A DNA stretch of 64,000 bases from Sulfitobacter sp. (GTDB lineage Bacteria > Pseudomonadota > Alphaproteobacteria > Rhodobacterales > Rhodobacteraceae). The stretch is taken from the NCBI GenBank assembly GCA_017854855.1, contig JAFMGZ010000004.1, positions 83,087 through 147,086 of the forward strand. Reading direction: 5' to 3'. Position numbers and translations under genes: made by a program. Each line of letters begins with the position of its first letter. Position 1 is the first letter of the stretch. Below the pieces are notes generated by a model. The model saw only the letters and a list, made by a program, of their open reading frames with translations, did no database searches and was not told where the DNA came from. Below, piece after piece: positions 54,219 to 62,705 of this stretch.

Positions 54219-54800
54219 ATGCACCGGCTGATACAGTCCCTTGCCCGTCTGACCGCTTTGGCCGGGGGCGTCGTTCTGATTGGATTGATTGTCATCACGA
54301 CGCTGTCGATTGTGGGCCGCTCCGTGAACAAATTTTTCCACTCAGATTTCTTTGGCCAAACCCTGACGGGGTTGTCGCAATGGGTTCTTGATCTGGGCGT
54401 CGGTGAGATTAACGGCAGCTATGAGCTGCTTGAAGCTGGCGTTGCCTTTGCCATCTTCTCTTTTCTGCCGATCTGCCAGCTTTATGGCAGCCACGCGACA
54501 GTGGATGTCTTTACCTCGTTCCTGTCACGCCGCACCAACCGCTGGATCGTGGCCTTCTGGGAGGTGATGCTAGCGGCGGTGATCTTGTTGATCATCAATC
54601 AGTTGTTTGGCGGGATGGAGCGGTACATTCGCAACGGCCAAACCACGTTATTCCTGCAATTCCCGGTTTGGTGGGCCTATGCGGCCAGTTTCGCCGCTGG
54701 CGTTGTGGCCTGCATCACGGCGGTATATTGCGCCATCATCCGGATCGGTGAGGCATTAAAGAACCAAGACATCCTGCCGTCAGAGATGGGAGAGCATTGA
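54219..54800 (+). CDS. dctQ: TRAP transporter small permease
   Basis: A 193-residue DctQ with four membrane spans (about 9-31, 65-90, 100-125 and 142-170), of usual length. It links the binding protein system to the large permease. It starts 75 bases after dctP and ends two bases before dctM. Confidence 0.92.
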   Translation: MHRLIQSLARLTALAGGVVLIGLIVITTLSIVGRSVNKFFHSDFFGQTLTGLSQWVLDLGVGEINGSYELLEAGVAFAIFSFLPICQLYGSHATVDVFTSFLSRRTNRWIVAFWEVMLAAVILLIINQLFGGMERYIRNGQTTLFLQFPVWWAYAASFAAGVVACITAVYCAIIRIGEALKNQDILPSEMGEH

Positions 54801-54801
54801 A

Positions 54802-56121
54802 ATGAGCAGCCTTGAGCTGGGCTTTTGGTCCTTCCCGTTTCTGTTGTTGATGGTGTTCATGCGTGCGCCTATCGGACTTGCCATGTTGCTGTGCGGATTT
54901 GGGGGGTGGTATTTTGCGATGGGCGGCAACCCCACGCCGCTTTTGGCCAAGATGAAGTCCGAGACCTATACTACCTTTTCCAGCTATTCGCTGACCATCA
55001 TTCCGATGTTCCTGCTGATGGGGCAGTTTGCGACGCTGTCTGGCATGTCGCAGGCCCTGTTCAAGGCAGCAGAAAGCTTTTTGGGGCACCGTCGCGGTGG
55101 TGTCGCGATGGCGGCTGTTGGGGCCTGCGCGGGCTTTGGATCCATCTGCGGATCGTCGCTGGCGACGGCGGCGACCATGTCCAAGGTCGCCTTGCCTGAA
55201 CTCAAACGCTATGGCTATTCGGGCGGTTTTTCTACCGCCACGCTGGCTGCTGGTGGCACATTGGGCATTCTGATCCCGCCTTCGGTCATCCTTGTCATCT
55301 ATGCCATCCTGACAGAGCAGAACATCGCCAAGCTGTTTTTGGCGGCATTCATCCCCGGCATTCTGGCGGCGATCGGCTATATCATCACCATCTCTGTCTA
55401 TGTGCGTATTCACCCTAACGCGGCCGGCACCCGCGAGGCGGTTCCCATGGCGGACCGGTTTCGCGCCCTTGCAAACTGCTGGCCGGTTTTGACGATCTTC
55501 TTGCTGGTGGTCGGCGGCATCTATGCGGGCTGGTTCACGCCCACCGAAGGGTCTGCCATCGGCGCTGCCGGGACCGGGCTGGCGGCCCTGCTGTCCGGTA
55601 GCCTGAGCTGGAAAGTGTTGGGCGAAAGCCTGTTGGGTACTGCGCGCACCACGGCGATGATCTTTTTCATCGTTTTGGGGGCAGGGTTCTACAACGGTTT
55701 CCTGGCCTTGTCCGGCGTGCCGCAGTTCATGGCCAGCTGGGTGGTTGAACAGGGCTTCAGCCCGATTTTCGTGCTCTGTGTGATCCTTGGCTTTTACCTG
55801 ATCTTCGGCTGTCTGATGGACAGCCTGTCAATGATCCTGCTGACGGTCCCGATCTTTTTCCCGGTCATCACGGCGATGGATTTTGGCATGTCGCCGGAAC
55901 ATCTGGCGATCTGGTTCGGCATTCTGGTACTGATCGTGGTTGAGGTGGGGCTGATCACGCCGCCGGTGGGGATGAACCTGTTCATCATCAACTCGATGGA
56001 TCGCGAAACCCCGATGACCCAGACCTATCGGGCAGTCATGTATTTTGTAGGCTCTGATATCGTGCGGGTCGTGCTGCTTGTGGCTTTCCCGGCGATCACG
56101 CTTTTCCTGCTGCCGGACTGA
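54802..56121 (+). CDS. dctM: TRAP transporter large permease
   Basis: A 439-residue DctM with about 12 spans. Hallmarks are FPFLLLMVFMRAPIGLAMLL, the GSSLATAATMSKVALPEL segment, GTLGILIPPSVILVIYAI, and VEVGLITPPVGMNLFIIN near the end. It is a sodium-driven symporter subunit. An AGAG-type site lies just before ATG 54802. fcs follows after 33 bases. Confidence 0.95.
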   Translation: MSSLELGFWSFPFLLLMVFMRAPIGLAMLLCGFGGWYFAMGGNPTPLLAKMKSETYTTFSSYSLTIIPMFLLMGQFATLSGMSQALFKAAESFLGHRRGGVAMAAVGACAGFGSICGSSLATAATMSKVALPELKRYGYSGGFSTATLAAGGTLGILIPPSVILVIYAILTEQNIAKLFLAAFIPGILAAIGYIITISVYVRIHPNAAGTREAVPMADRFRALANCWPVLTIFLLVVGGIYAGWFTPTEGSAIGAAGTGLAALLSGSLSWKVLGESLLGTARTTAMIFFIVLGAGFYNGFLALSGVPQFMASWVVEQGFSPIFVLCVILGFYLIFGCLMDSLSMILLTVPIFFPVITAMDFGMSPEHLAIWFGILVLIVVEVGLITPPVGMNLFIINSMDRETPMTQTYRAVMYFVGSDIVRVVLLVAFPAITLFLLPD

Positions 56122-56154
56122 TACTGTCAGCAGGCTTGCGAAGGGAGATTTCTT

Positions 56155-57972
56155 ATGACCGAGCGTTTGAAGCTGAAACCACATAACGTCCTGCGCGAGG
56201 ACCGGACCGATGGCAGTATCCTGTTGCGGTCTGGCTATCAAATGGGGCCTGCCGCGCGCTGCACGGGCGATTGGCTGGATGAATGGGCGCGCAAGACCCC
56301 CGATGCGGTGTTCCTGGCAGAGCGTCAGGGTGACGGTTGGCGCGAGGTTACTTACGGTGCTGCACAAGCGCAGGTGCATGCCATCGCCAGTCATCTGCTG
56401 TCCCGTGACCTGGGGCCTGACCGGCCCATCCTGATCATCTCTGGCAATGGCGTGGATCATGGGTTGCTGAGCCTTGCTGCGCAATATGTCGGTATTCCGA
56501 CCGTTCCCGTGGCAGAGCAATACGCGCTGATCCCCGCAGCGCATCCCCGCTTGGCCTATGCGGCAAACCTCGTGAATCCGGGCATGGTCTACGCGTCGGA
56601 TGCCGCGCAATATGCGGGCGCATTGGCCCTTGATGTGTTCGCGGGTGTTGAGACGCTCAGCTCTGCGCCGGGGCAAAGCGGTGCTACCGCTTTGAGTGAT
56701 CTGCTGATCCCCTCTGGCAAGGATATTTCCGCAGCGGCAGCGGCGGTGAACGGCACCACCCTGGCCAAGATCCTGCTGACCTCCGGATCGACGTCCAATC
56801 CCAAGGGTGTCCTGACCACGCAGGGGATGATGACAACCAATCAAGCACAGATTGCTGCCTGTCTGCCCTTTGTCACCGCACGCCCCCCTTGTATTGTGGA
56901 CTGGCTGCCATGGAACCACGTCTTTGGCGGATCGTATAATTTCAACCTGATGCTGGCCAATGGCGGCAGCCTGTATATTGACGATGGCAAACCCGCACCG
57001 GGCATGTTTGAGCGGACGCTGGAAAACCTGCGGCTCAAGTCCGGCACCATCAGTTTCAATGTTCCGATTGGGTTTGCCCAGCTGGTGGCAGCGCTTGAAC
57101 GTGATGCCGCGCTGCGAGAGACCTATTTCGCCGATCTGGACATGATATTTTATGCAGGCGCATCCCTGCCGCAGGAAACCTGGGGCGCGTTGGAGCGGCT
57201 GGCGGCCGATGCAGGCAAGCCGTTGCCATTGATCACCACCTCATGGGGCCTGACCGAAACAGCACCGGGTGCCTTGATCGGGCATGAGCCTGCCAAGGGT
57301 GCCGGCATCGTCGGTGTGCCGATGCCGGGTGTGACCGTCAAACTGATCCCTGACGACACGGGGCGCTGTGATGTGCGCCTCAGGGGGGCCAACATCACCC
57401 AAGGCTATCACAATGCGCCTGAGAAAACCGCAGAGGCGTTTGACGACGAAGGTTTCTTTATCACCGGCGATGCCATGCGCTTTGTCGATGAGGGCGATAT
57501 CAACAAGGGGCTGCGTTTTGACGGCCGCCTGTCCGAGGATTTCAAGCTGAGCAGCGGGACATGGGTGCAGGCTGCCAACCTCAGACTTGATCTGCTGGCG
57601 GTATTGACCCCCTTTGCCCAGGACGTCGTGATCACCGGAGAAGGGCGAGACAATGTTGGCGTCCTGATTTTGCCCAATCGCGGTGCAATCGCAGCGCAAG
57701 GTTGGGAGGGGACAGAGGCAGAGGGTATTTTGCAATGTGCCCCGCTTGCTGCCGAAATCACGGCACGGATGCGCGCACATGCGGCCCGCGCCACAGGGAG
57801 CGCCGCGCGTGTGGTCAGTGGGCTGATCCTGTCGGAGCCCCCGTCGATGGCAGAAGGGGAGGCAACGGCGAAGGGCAATATCAACTTTCCCAAGTTCCTG
57901 CTGCGCCGCGCTGATCTGGTGGGCCGCCTTTATGACGAAAATTGCCCAGACCGCCTCGAATTCTTGCATTAA
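56155..57972 (+). CDS. fcs: Feruloyl-CoA synthase
   Basis: A 605-residue acyl-CoA ligase of the feruloyl-CoA synthase family. The P-loop A3 motif is LLTSGSTSNPKGVLTT, followed by DWLPWNHVFGGSYNFN (typical of Fcs), TSWGLTETAPGALIG, and the hinge GRLSEDFKLSSGTWVQ. It activates ferulate, caffeate or p-coumarate with ATP and CoA. A hydratase-lyase (Ech) that would continue the route is not in the window. Placed in the TRAP operon, it suggests the transporter carries hydroxycinnamates. Confidence 0.92.
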   Translation: MTERLKLKPHNVLREDRTDGSILLRSGYQMGPAARCTGDWLDEWARKTPDAVFLAERQGDGWREVTYGAAQAQVHAIASHLLSRDLGPDRPILIISGNGVDHGLLSLAAQYVGIPTVPVAEQYALIPAAHPRLAYAANLVNPGMVYASDAAQYAGALALDVFAGVETLSSAPGQSGATALSDLLIPSGKDISAAAAAVNGTTLAKILLTSGSTSNPKGVLTTQGMMTTNQAQIAACLPFVTARPPCIVDWLPWNHVFGGSYNFNLMLANGGSLYIDDGKPAPGMFERTLENLRLKSGTISFNVPIGFAQLVAALERDAALRETYFADLDMIFYAGASLPQETWGALERLAADAGKPLPLITTSWGLTETAPGALIGHEPAKGAGIVGVPMPGVTVKLIPDDTGRCDVRLRGANITQGYHNAPEKTAEAFDDEGFFITGDAMRFVDEGDINKGLRFDGRLSEDFKLSSGTWVQAANLRLDLLAVLTPFAQDVVITGEGRDNVGVLILPNRGAIAAQGWEGTEAEGILQCAPLAAEITARMRAHAARATGSAARVVSGLILSEPPSMAEGEATAKGNINFPKFLLRRADLVGRLYDENCPDRLEFLH

Positions 57973-57982
57973 ACTGCATGCA
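57965..57982. promoter_or_regulatory. Candidate BoxR/BzdR-like operator, benzoate-CoA ligase site
   Basis: TGCA-TTAAAC-TGCA (57965-57978), with a third TGCA directly after (57979-57982), overlaps the 3' end of fcs and lies about 65 bases before the ligase start. A near match, TGCA-CAATTC-TGCC, lies at 58016-58029. Spacing is identical to the sites at 52765 and 60856. Confidence 0.5.
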
Positions 57983-58046
57983 AATCGCTTGTTGATTGCG
58001 CATATTGTCGCAAGGTGCACAATTCTGCCCAACGAGGAGGAATTAC

Positions 58047-59588
58047 ATGCTTTCAACGAACGCTAATGCGGCGCGGTATTTCGTCGACCGCCACCTGTCC
58101 GAAGGGCGCGGTGACAAGGTGGCCTATTTGGAGGCCGAGACCGGCCGGACGCTGACCTATTCCCAGATGGCCGAAGGCGCATCGCGCGTTGCCGGCGCTT
58201 TGGCCCGGGCAGGGGTCAGGCCCGAAGAACGGGCAGCCATGCTGGTGCTTGACCAGATCGAATTTCCACAGGTGTTCTGGGGTGCGCTGAAATGTGGTGT
58301 CGTGCCGGTGCCGTTGAACACGCTGCTGGCCACCTCTGTCTATGATGCGATCCTGCGTGACAGCCGCGCCTCCATCCTGTTCGTCTCGGCACCGCTTTGG
58401 GATGTGGTGTCGCCCGCATTGGCGGATAACCCCTATATCAAGACCGTTGTGATGATCGGTGGCGAGGCCGCGCAAGGCACCATCAGTTTCGATGCTTTCA
58501 CCGCGGGTGCCCCAGCCGGTGAAACGGCAGCAGTCAACGCGGATGAGGTTGCATTCTGGCTCTATTCCTCCGGCTCCACCGGTCAGCCCAAGGGGGTGGC
58601 GCATATTCATTCGGCGCTGCAGGCCACGGCGGATACCTACGGCGCACAGGTGCTTGGGATCGCCGAAGACGATGTTGTTCTGTCAGCGGCCAAGTTCTTT
58701 TTTGCCTATGGTTTGGGAAATGCGATGACCTTTCCGCTATCGGTCGGGGCGACGACGGTCTTGTTTACCGGGCGTCCGACACCGCCGGGGATGATTGACA
58801 CGATTGCCGCGCATCGTCCGACGATCTTTTGCGGTGTGCCCACGCTTTATGCGGCGATGGTGGCGCATATGGATCAGAATGGCGTGCCGGATGCACCCTT
58901 GCGGGTCTGCATTTCGGCGGGTGAGGCGCTGCCCGAGGACGTTGGGCTGCGGTGGGAAAAACATGTCGGAGTGGGCATTCTTGACGGTGTCGGTTCAACC
59001 GAGATGCTGCATATCTTTCTAAGCAATCGGGCCGGCGATGTGGTCTATGGGACATCCGGCAAAGCGGTGCCAGGATATGAGCTTCGGCTGGTGGATGAGA
59101 CCGGGCGCGAAGTGGATGAGGGCGAGGTCGGGGAATTGCTGGTCAACGGGGCCTCGGCCGCGAACTGCTATTGGAACCAGCGCCAGAAAAGCCGCGAGAC
59201 CTTTGAAGGGGTCTGGACCCGGACTGGGGACAAATATGAGCGCCGTGCGGATGGCAGGCTGGTCTACTGCGGAAGGACCGACGACATGTTCAAAGTGTCT
59301 GGCATCTGGCTGTCCCCCTTTGAAGTCGAGGGGGCGTTGGTCAGCCATCCTCAGGTGCTTGAGGCGGCGGTGGTCGCGCACCGCGATGAGGACGGTCTGG
59401 AAAAGCCCAAAGCCTTTGTCGTGCTGCAATCCGGTGAGGATAACCAAGCGCTGCGGGACGCGTTGAAGGACCATGTGAAGGCCAAGATCGGACTGTGGAA
59501 ATACCCCCGCTGGATCGAGGTGGTTGAGGAACTGCCCAAGACGGCAACCGGCAAGATCCAACGCTTTAAATTACGAGAGGACGCCTGA
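58047..59588 (+). CDS. bclA: Benzoate-CoA ligase family protein
   Basis: A 513-residue ligase of the benzoate/4-hydroxybenzoate-CoA type. The A3 motif is YSSGSTGQPKGVAHIH, the ring-binding region is AAKFFFAYGLGNAMTFPLSVGAT, A5 is DGVGSTEMLHIF, the hinge is GRTDDMFKVSGIWLSPFEVE, and the catalytic A10 lysine is PKTATGKIQRF. The F-F-F-A-Y-G segment is typical of benzoate ligases. It makes benzoyl-CoA, the substrate of BoxAB. ATG 58047 has a GAGGAGG site. It overlaps the next gene by one base (TGATG). Confidence 0.9.
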   Translation: MLSTNANAARYFVDRHLSEGRGDKVAYLEAETGRTLTYSQMAEGASRVAGALARAGVRPEERAAMLVLDQIEFPQVFWGALKCGVVPVPLNTLLATSVYDAILRDSRASILFVSAPLWDVVSPALADNPYIKTVVMIGGEAAQGTISFDAFTAGAPAGETAAVNADEVAFWLYSSGSTGQPKGVAHIHSALQATADTYGAQVLGIAEDDVVLSAAKFFFAYGLGNAMTFPLSVGATTVLFTGRPTPPGMIDTIAAHRPTIFCGVPTLYAAMVAHMDQNGVPDAPLRVCISAGEALPEDVGLRWEKHVGVGILDGVGSTEMLHIFLSNRAGDVVYGTSGKAVPGYELRLVDETGREVDEGEVGELLVNGASAANCYWNQRQKSRETFEGVWTRTGDKYERRADGRLVYCGRTDDMFKVSGIWLSPFEVEGALVSHPQVLEAAVVAHRDEDGLEKPKAFVVLQSGEDNQALRDALKDHVKAKIGLWKYPRWIEVVEELPKTATGKIQRFKLREDA

Positions 59589-60412
59589 TGACTTTTTCAT
59601 GGAGTGCGACAGCGGGACAGAAGTTGACGGCGCAGGGCGTGTCGCTGGAATATGCGTGCTGGGGGCCGCCGCCCGGTCAGGCAACAACGCTGGTGCTGTT
59701 GCATGAGGGTCTGGGTTCCGTTGCCCAATGGAAGGACCTGCCCGAAGAACTGGCGCAGGCCACAGGCCTGGGTGTCCTGGCGTTTTCACGTGCGGGGTAC
59801 GGGGCGTCTGATCCTGTCGCCTTGCCCCGCCCGCTGGATTACATGACCCGCGAGGCGGAGGATGTATTGGGCGGTGTTCTGGATGCTGCGGGTATTCAGC
59901 ATTGCATCTTGCTGGGGCATTCTGATGGCGGGACAATTGCCACGATCTATGCCGGTTCCGTATCTGATATGCGGGTGCGGGGGTTGATCCTGATCGCGCC
60001 GCATTTCTTTACCGAGCCGCAGGGGCTTGCCGCGATCCGGGCCGCCGGACAGGCCTATCAGACTGCTGATCTGCGGCAGAGGCTGGCCAAATATCACACT
60101 CATGTCGATGTGGCATTCAACGGCTGGCACGATGCCTGGACCGATCCGGGGTTTGCTGCGTGGAATGTGGCGGATGCGATTGATCATTTGCGCATTCCCG
60201 TACTGGCCATTCAAGGGACCGATGATCCTTATGGGTCGCTGGCCCAGATCACCGAAATCGAAACGCGCATCTATTCCCCGGTCGAGAGCCTGATCCTTGA
60301 GGGATGTGGCCATGCCCCTCACATCGAAAGGCGACAGGCGACATTGGCGGGAATTGTTGAATTCTGCGCAAGGTTGGAACGGTTGGAGCACGAAAAGGTG
60401 GCTCTTGCCTGA
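59588..60412 (+). CDS. Alpha/beta hydrolase within the box cluster
   Basis: A 274-residue alpha/beta hydrolase. The oxyanion HEGLGSVAQW, the nucleophile elbow LLGHSDGGTIATIYAG, the acid in IQGTDDPYG and the histidine in GCGHAPHIE form a full triad. It is translationally coupled to the ligase. It may be a thioesterase that releases stalled benzoyl-CoA products, or a lactonase, as hydrolases often sit in benzoate clusters. The substrate is not shown by the sequence. Confidence 0.85.
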   Translation: MTFSWSATAGQKLTAQGVSLEYACWGPPPGQATTLVLLHEGLGSVAQWKDLPEELAQATGLGVLAFSRAGYGASDPVALPRPLDYMTREAEDVLGGVLDAAGIQHCILLGHSDGGTIATIYAGSVSDMRVRGLILIAPHFFTEPQGLAAIRAAGQAYQTADLRQRLAKYHTHVDVAFNGWHDAWTDPGFAAWNVADAIDHLRIPVLAIQGTDDPYGSLAQITEIETRIYSPVESLILEGCGHAPHIERRQATLAGIVEFCARLERLEHEKVALA

Positions 60413-60431
60413 TGCGGGGGGCGGCATTGCG

Positions 60432-60854
60432 ATGCCGCCTTACGCCTATGTGCCGGGCCAGACCGCGCGGCATCCCGAGGATTGGTTCGACGGGATCAAG
60501 GCCAGCGTGCCAGCGGGCGCAGCCCCCTGTGATCTGGCAGAAACCCAGGCGTTTCGCGCCGGATTGGCCTATCTTGACGCTGGTTTCTACTGGGAGTGTC
60601 ACGAGGTGCTTGAGGCCGTCTGGATGCAGACCCCGCAAGGCAGCCCGGAGCGCGAGATGGTGCAGGCGTTGATCCAGCTGACCAATGCACACCTAAAGGT
60701 CTTGATGGCGCGGCCACGTGCGGCATTGCGCCTGTGTGACATGGTCGAGGCACATGTGCAGAGGATCGGGACGGCAGAGGTGATTCTGGGCGTCGACATC
60801 GCGACGGTGCGGGCGGGGATCGCAAAGGTTCGACTGAATCTGAGGGGCGGGTAG
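60432..60854 (+). CDS. DUF309 domain-containing protein
   Basis: A 140-residue helical protein with the DUF309 signature FRAGLAYLDAGFYWECHEVLEAVW (the H-E of CHE conserved) and QALIQLTNAHLK. It starts 19 bases after the hydrolase with only a G-rich, weak ribosome site, so it may be coupled. The family has no known activity. Its location between the benzoate ligase and boxC suggests a role in the pathway, but that is inference. Confidence 0.8.
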   Translation: MPPYAYVPGQTARHPEDWFDGIKASVPAGAAPCDLAETQAFRAGLAYLDAGFYWECHEVLEAVWMQTPQGSPEREMVQALIQLTNAHLKVLMARPRAALRLCDMVEAHVQRIGTAEVILGVDIATVRAGIAKVRLNLRGG

Positions 60855-60855
60855 A

Positions 60856-60901
60856 TGCAAAATAATGCATGTTATCTTTTGAATTTATGCAGATTAATGC
60901 C
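60856..60901. promoter_or_regulatory. Candidate BoxR/BzdR-like operators before boxC
   Basis: TGCA-AAATAA-TGCA at 60856-60869 and the near copy TGCA-GATTAA-TGCC at 60888-60901 stand in an A+T-rich stretch about 65-110 bases before boxC. A TATAAT sequence (60924-60929) lies downstream as a -10 candidate. The regulator is inferred, not seen. Confidence 0.55.
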
Positions 60902-60965
60902 TTCTCACAAGTGGTGTATGAATTATAATACCAGCAATTAGAATACGCGCGGAGGAGCGATTTCC

Positions 60966-62624
60966 ATGGTCAAAGTGATAGATTTCCAGACGGATCCGTC
61001 AAAGTACAAGCACTGGAAGCTGAAGTATGACGGGCCTATTGCGTGGCTCTCCATGGATGTTGACGAAAAAGGCGGATTGTTCGACGGCTATGAGCTGAAG
61101 CTGAACAGCTACGATCTGGGCGTAGATATCGAATTGGCGGATGTTGTGCAGCGGATGCGGTTTGAACACCCAGAGGTCAAGGTCGTGGTCATGCAATCTG
61201 CCAAGGACAAGGTGTTCTGTGCCGGGGCAAACATCCGCATGCTGGGCGGTGCCGCCCACAGTCACAAGGTCAACTTTTGCAAGTTCACCAATGAGACGCG
61301 CAATACCTTTGAATCAGCGCTTGCCGACAGCGGCCAGAACTACATCTGCGCGGTCAAAGGTGCCTGCGCCGGTGGCGGTTACGAATTGGCGCTGGCCTGC
61401 AACCACATCATGTTGACGGATGATTCCACATCTTCGGTGTCCCTGCCCGAAGTGCCGCTGCTGGCGGTGCTGCCCGGCACAGGCGGTCTGACGCGGGTCA
61501 CTGACAAACGCAAGGTGCGCCGCGATCTGGCAGATGTGTTCTGCTCCATCGAAGAGGGCGTGAAAGGCAAACGCGCCGTCCAGTGGCGTCTGGTGGATGA
61601 AGTGTTCCCGAACTCCAGCTTTGATGAAAAGGTTGCGGAACGCGCGTCGGAAATGGCTGCGCATTCGGCCAAGGCTGACGTGGCCCAGGGGATCGCGCTT
61701 ACGCCAATTGCCCGCAGCTTTGCTGACGACGGCGTCAGCTATTCGACGGTAGAAGTGGCGCTGAACCGTGCCGAAGGTCGCGCGACAGTGACGATCAAAG
61801 GGCCAGAGGCCGATGCGCCGGCGGATGTGGATGCCCTGGTTGACCAAGGTGCCGAGGCTTGGATTTTGCGCGCGGCGCGGGAACTGGACGATGCAATCCT
61901 GCATCTGCGCAATAATGAAAAGGAACTGGGATTGATCGAATTCCAGACCCAGGGCGATCCTGAAAAGGTGGTCGCCCATGAAGCGCTGCTCTTGGCGAAC
62001 AAGGACCATTGGCTGGCCAATGAGATCCTCCAATACTGGAAGCGCGTTCTCAAGCGTGTGGATATGACGTCGCGGTCGCTGGTGGCGATTGTTGAACATG
62101 GCTCTTGCTTTGCCGGGCCTCTGGCAGAACTGCTTTGGTCGGTCGACCGCAGCTATATGATGCTGGAAGAGTTCGAAGGCGACAACCGCCACATGGCCGC
62201 TGTCATCCTGACCGAAGGCAACTTTGGCCCCTACCTGATGAGCAATGATCTGACGCGTCTGCAAACCCGTTTTCTGGGCACGCCTGAACAGGTTGAAAAG
62301 CTGAAAAGTTCTATCGGTGAGGCGCTGGAAGCGGATGCCGCCGAAGAGCTGGGCCTGATTACCTATGCCTATGACGACATTGACTGGGAAGACGAAGTGC
62401 GCCTGTTCATGGAAGAGCGCGCCAGTTTCTCTCCGGATGCGATGACGGGGATGGAAGCGAACCTGCGCTTTGCAGGGCCCGAGACAATGGAGACACGGAT
62501 CTTTGGCCGCCTGACCGCCTGGCAGAACTGGATTTTCCAGCGTCCCAATGCGGTTGGCGAAGAAGGCGCATTGCAGCGCTACGGCACCGGCGTGCGCGGC
62601 AAATACAACATGGAACGCGTTTAA
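60966..62624 (+). CDS. boxC: 2,3-epoxybenzoyl-CoA dihydrolase BoxC
   Basis: A 552-residue two-part crotonase homologue, the BoxC length. It opens the epoxide ring of 2,3-epoxybenzoyl-CoA to 3,4-dehydroadipyl-CoA semialdehyde plus formate. MVKVIDFQTDPSKYKHWKL is the family N-terminus. FCAGANIRMLGGAAH and KGACAGGGYELALACNHI form the crotonase oxyanion regions (about 82-150). A second crotonase-like half starts near residue 285. An excellent GGAGGAG precedes ATG 60966. The preceding operators suggest a separate, benzoate-induced promoter. Confidence 0.96.
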   Translation: MVKVIDFQTDPSKYKHWKLKYDGPIAWLSMDVDEKGGLFDGYELKLNSYDLGVDIELADVVQRMRFEHPEVKVVVMQSAKDKVFCAGANIRMLGGAAHSHKVNFCKFTNETRNTFESALADSGQNYICAVKGACAGGGYELALACNHIMLTDDSTSSVSLPEVPLLAVLPGTGGLTRVTDKRKVRRDLADVFCSIEEGVKGKRAVQWRLVDEVFPNSSFDEKVAERASEMAAHSAKADVAQGIALTPIARSFADDGVSYSTVEVALNRAEGRATVTIKGPEADAPADVDALVDQGAEAWILRAARELDDAILHLRNNEKELGLIEFQTQGDPEKVVAHEALLLANKDHWLANEILQYWKRVLKRVDMTSRSLVAIVEHGSCFAGPLAELLWSVDRSYMMLEEFEGDNRHMAAVILTEGNFGPYLMSNDLTRLQTRFLGTPEQVEKLKSSIGEALEADAAEELGLITYAYDDIDWEDEVRLFMEERASFSPDAMTGMEANLRFAGPETMETRIFGRLTAWQNWIFQRPNAVGEEGALQRYGTGVRGKYNMERV

Positions 62625-62631
62625 CGAGACC

Positions 62632-62688
62632 GGTGGGCGATGCGCCCACCTTACGAGAACACTTTGTAAGGTGGACGCCCGGTCCACC
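62632..62688. repeat. Triple-hairpin (REP-like) palindromic element
   Basis: Three overlapping inverted repeats follow each other: GGTGGGCG-ATG-CGCCCACC (62632-62650), CACCTTAC...GTAAGGTG (62647-62673) and GGTGGAC-GCCCG-GTCCACC (62670-62688). It fills the boxC-boxB gap and ends 8 bases before the boxB ribosome binding site. The style is that of bacterial REP elements. No other copy was seen in the window. Confidence 0.75.
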
Positions 62689-62705
62689 CTTGATGGAGAA
62701 ATGAA

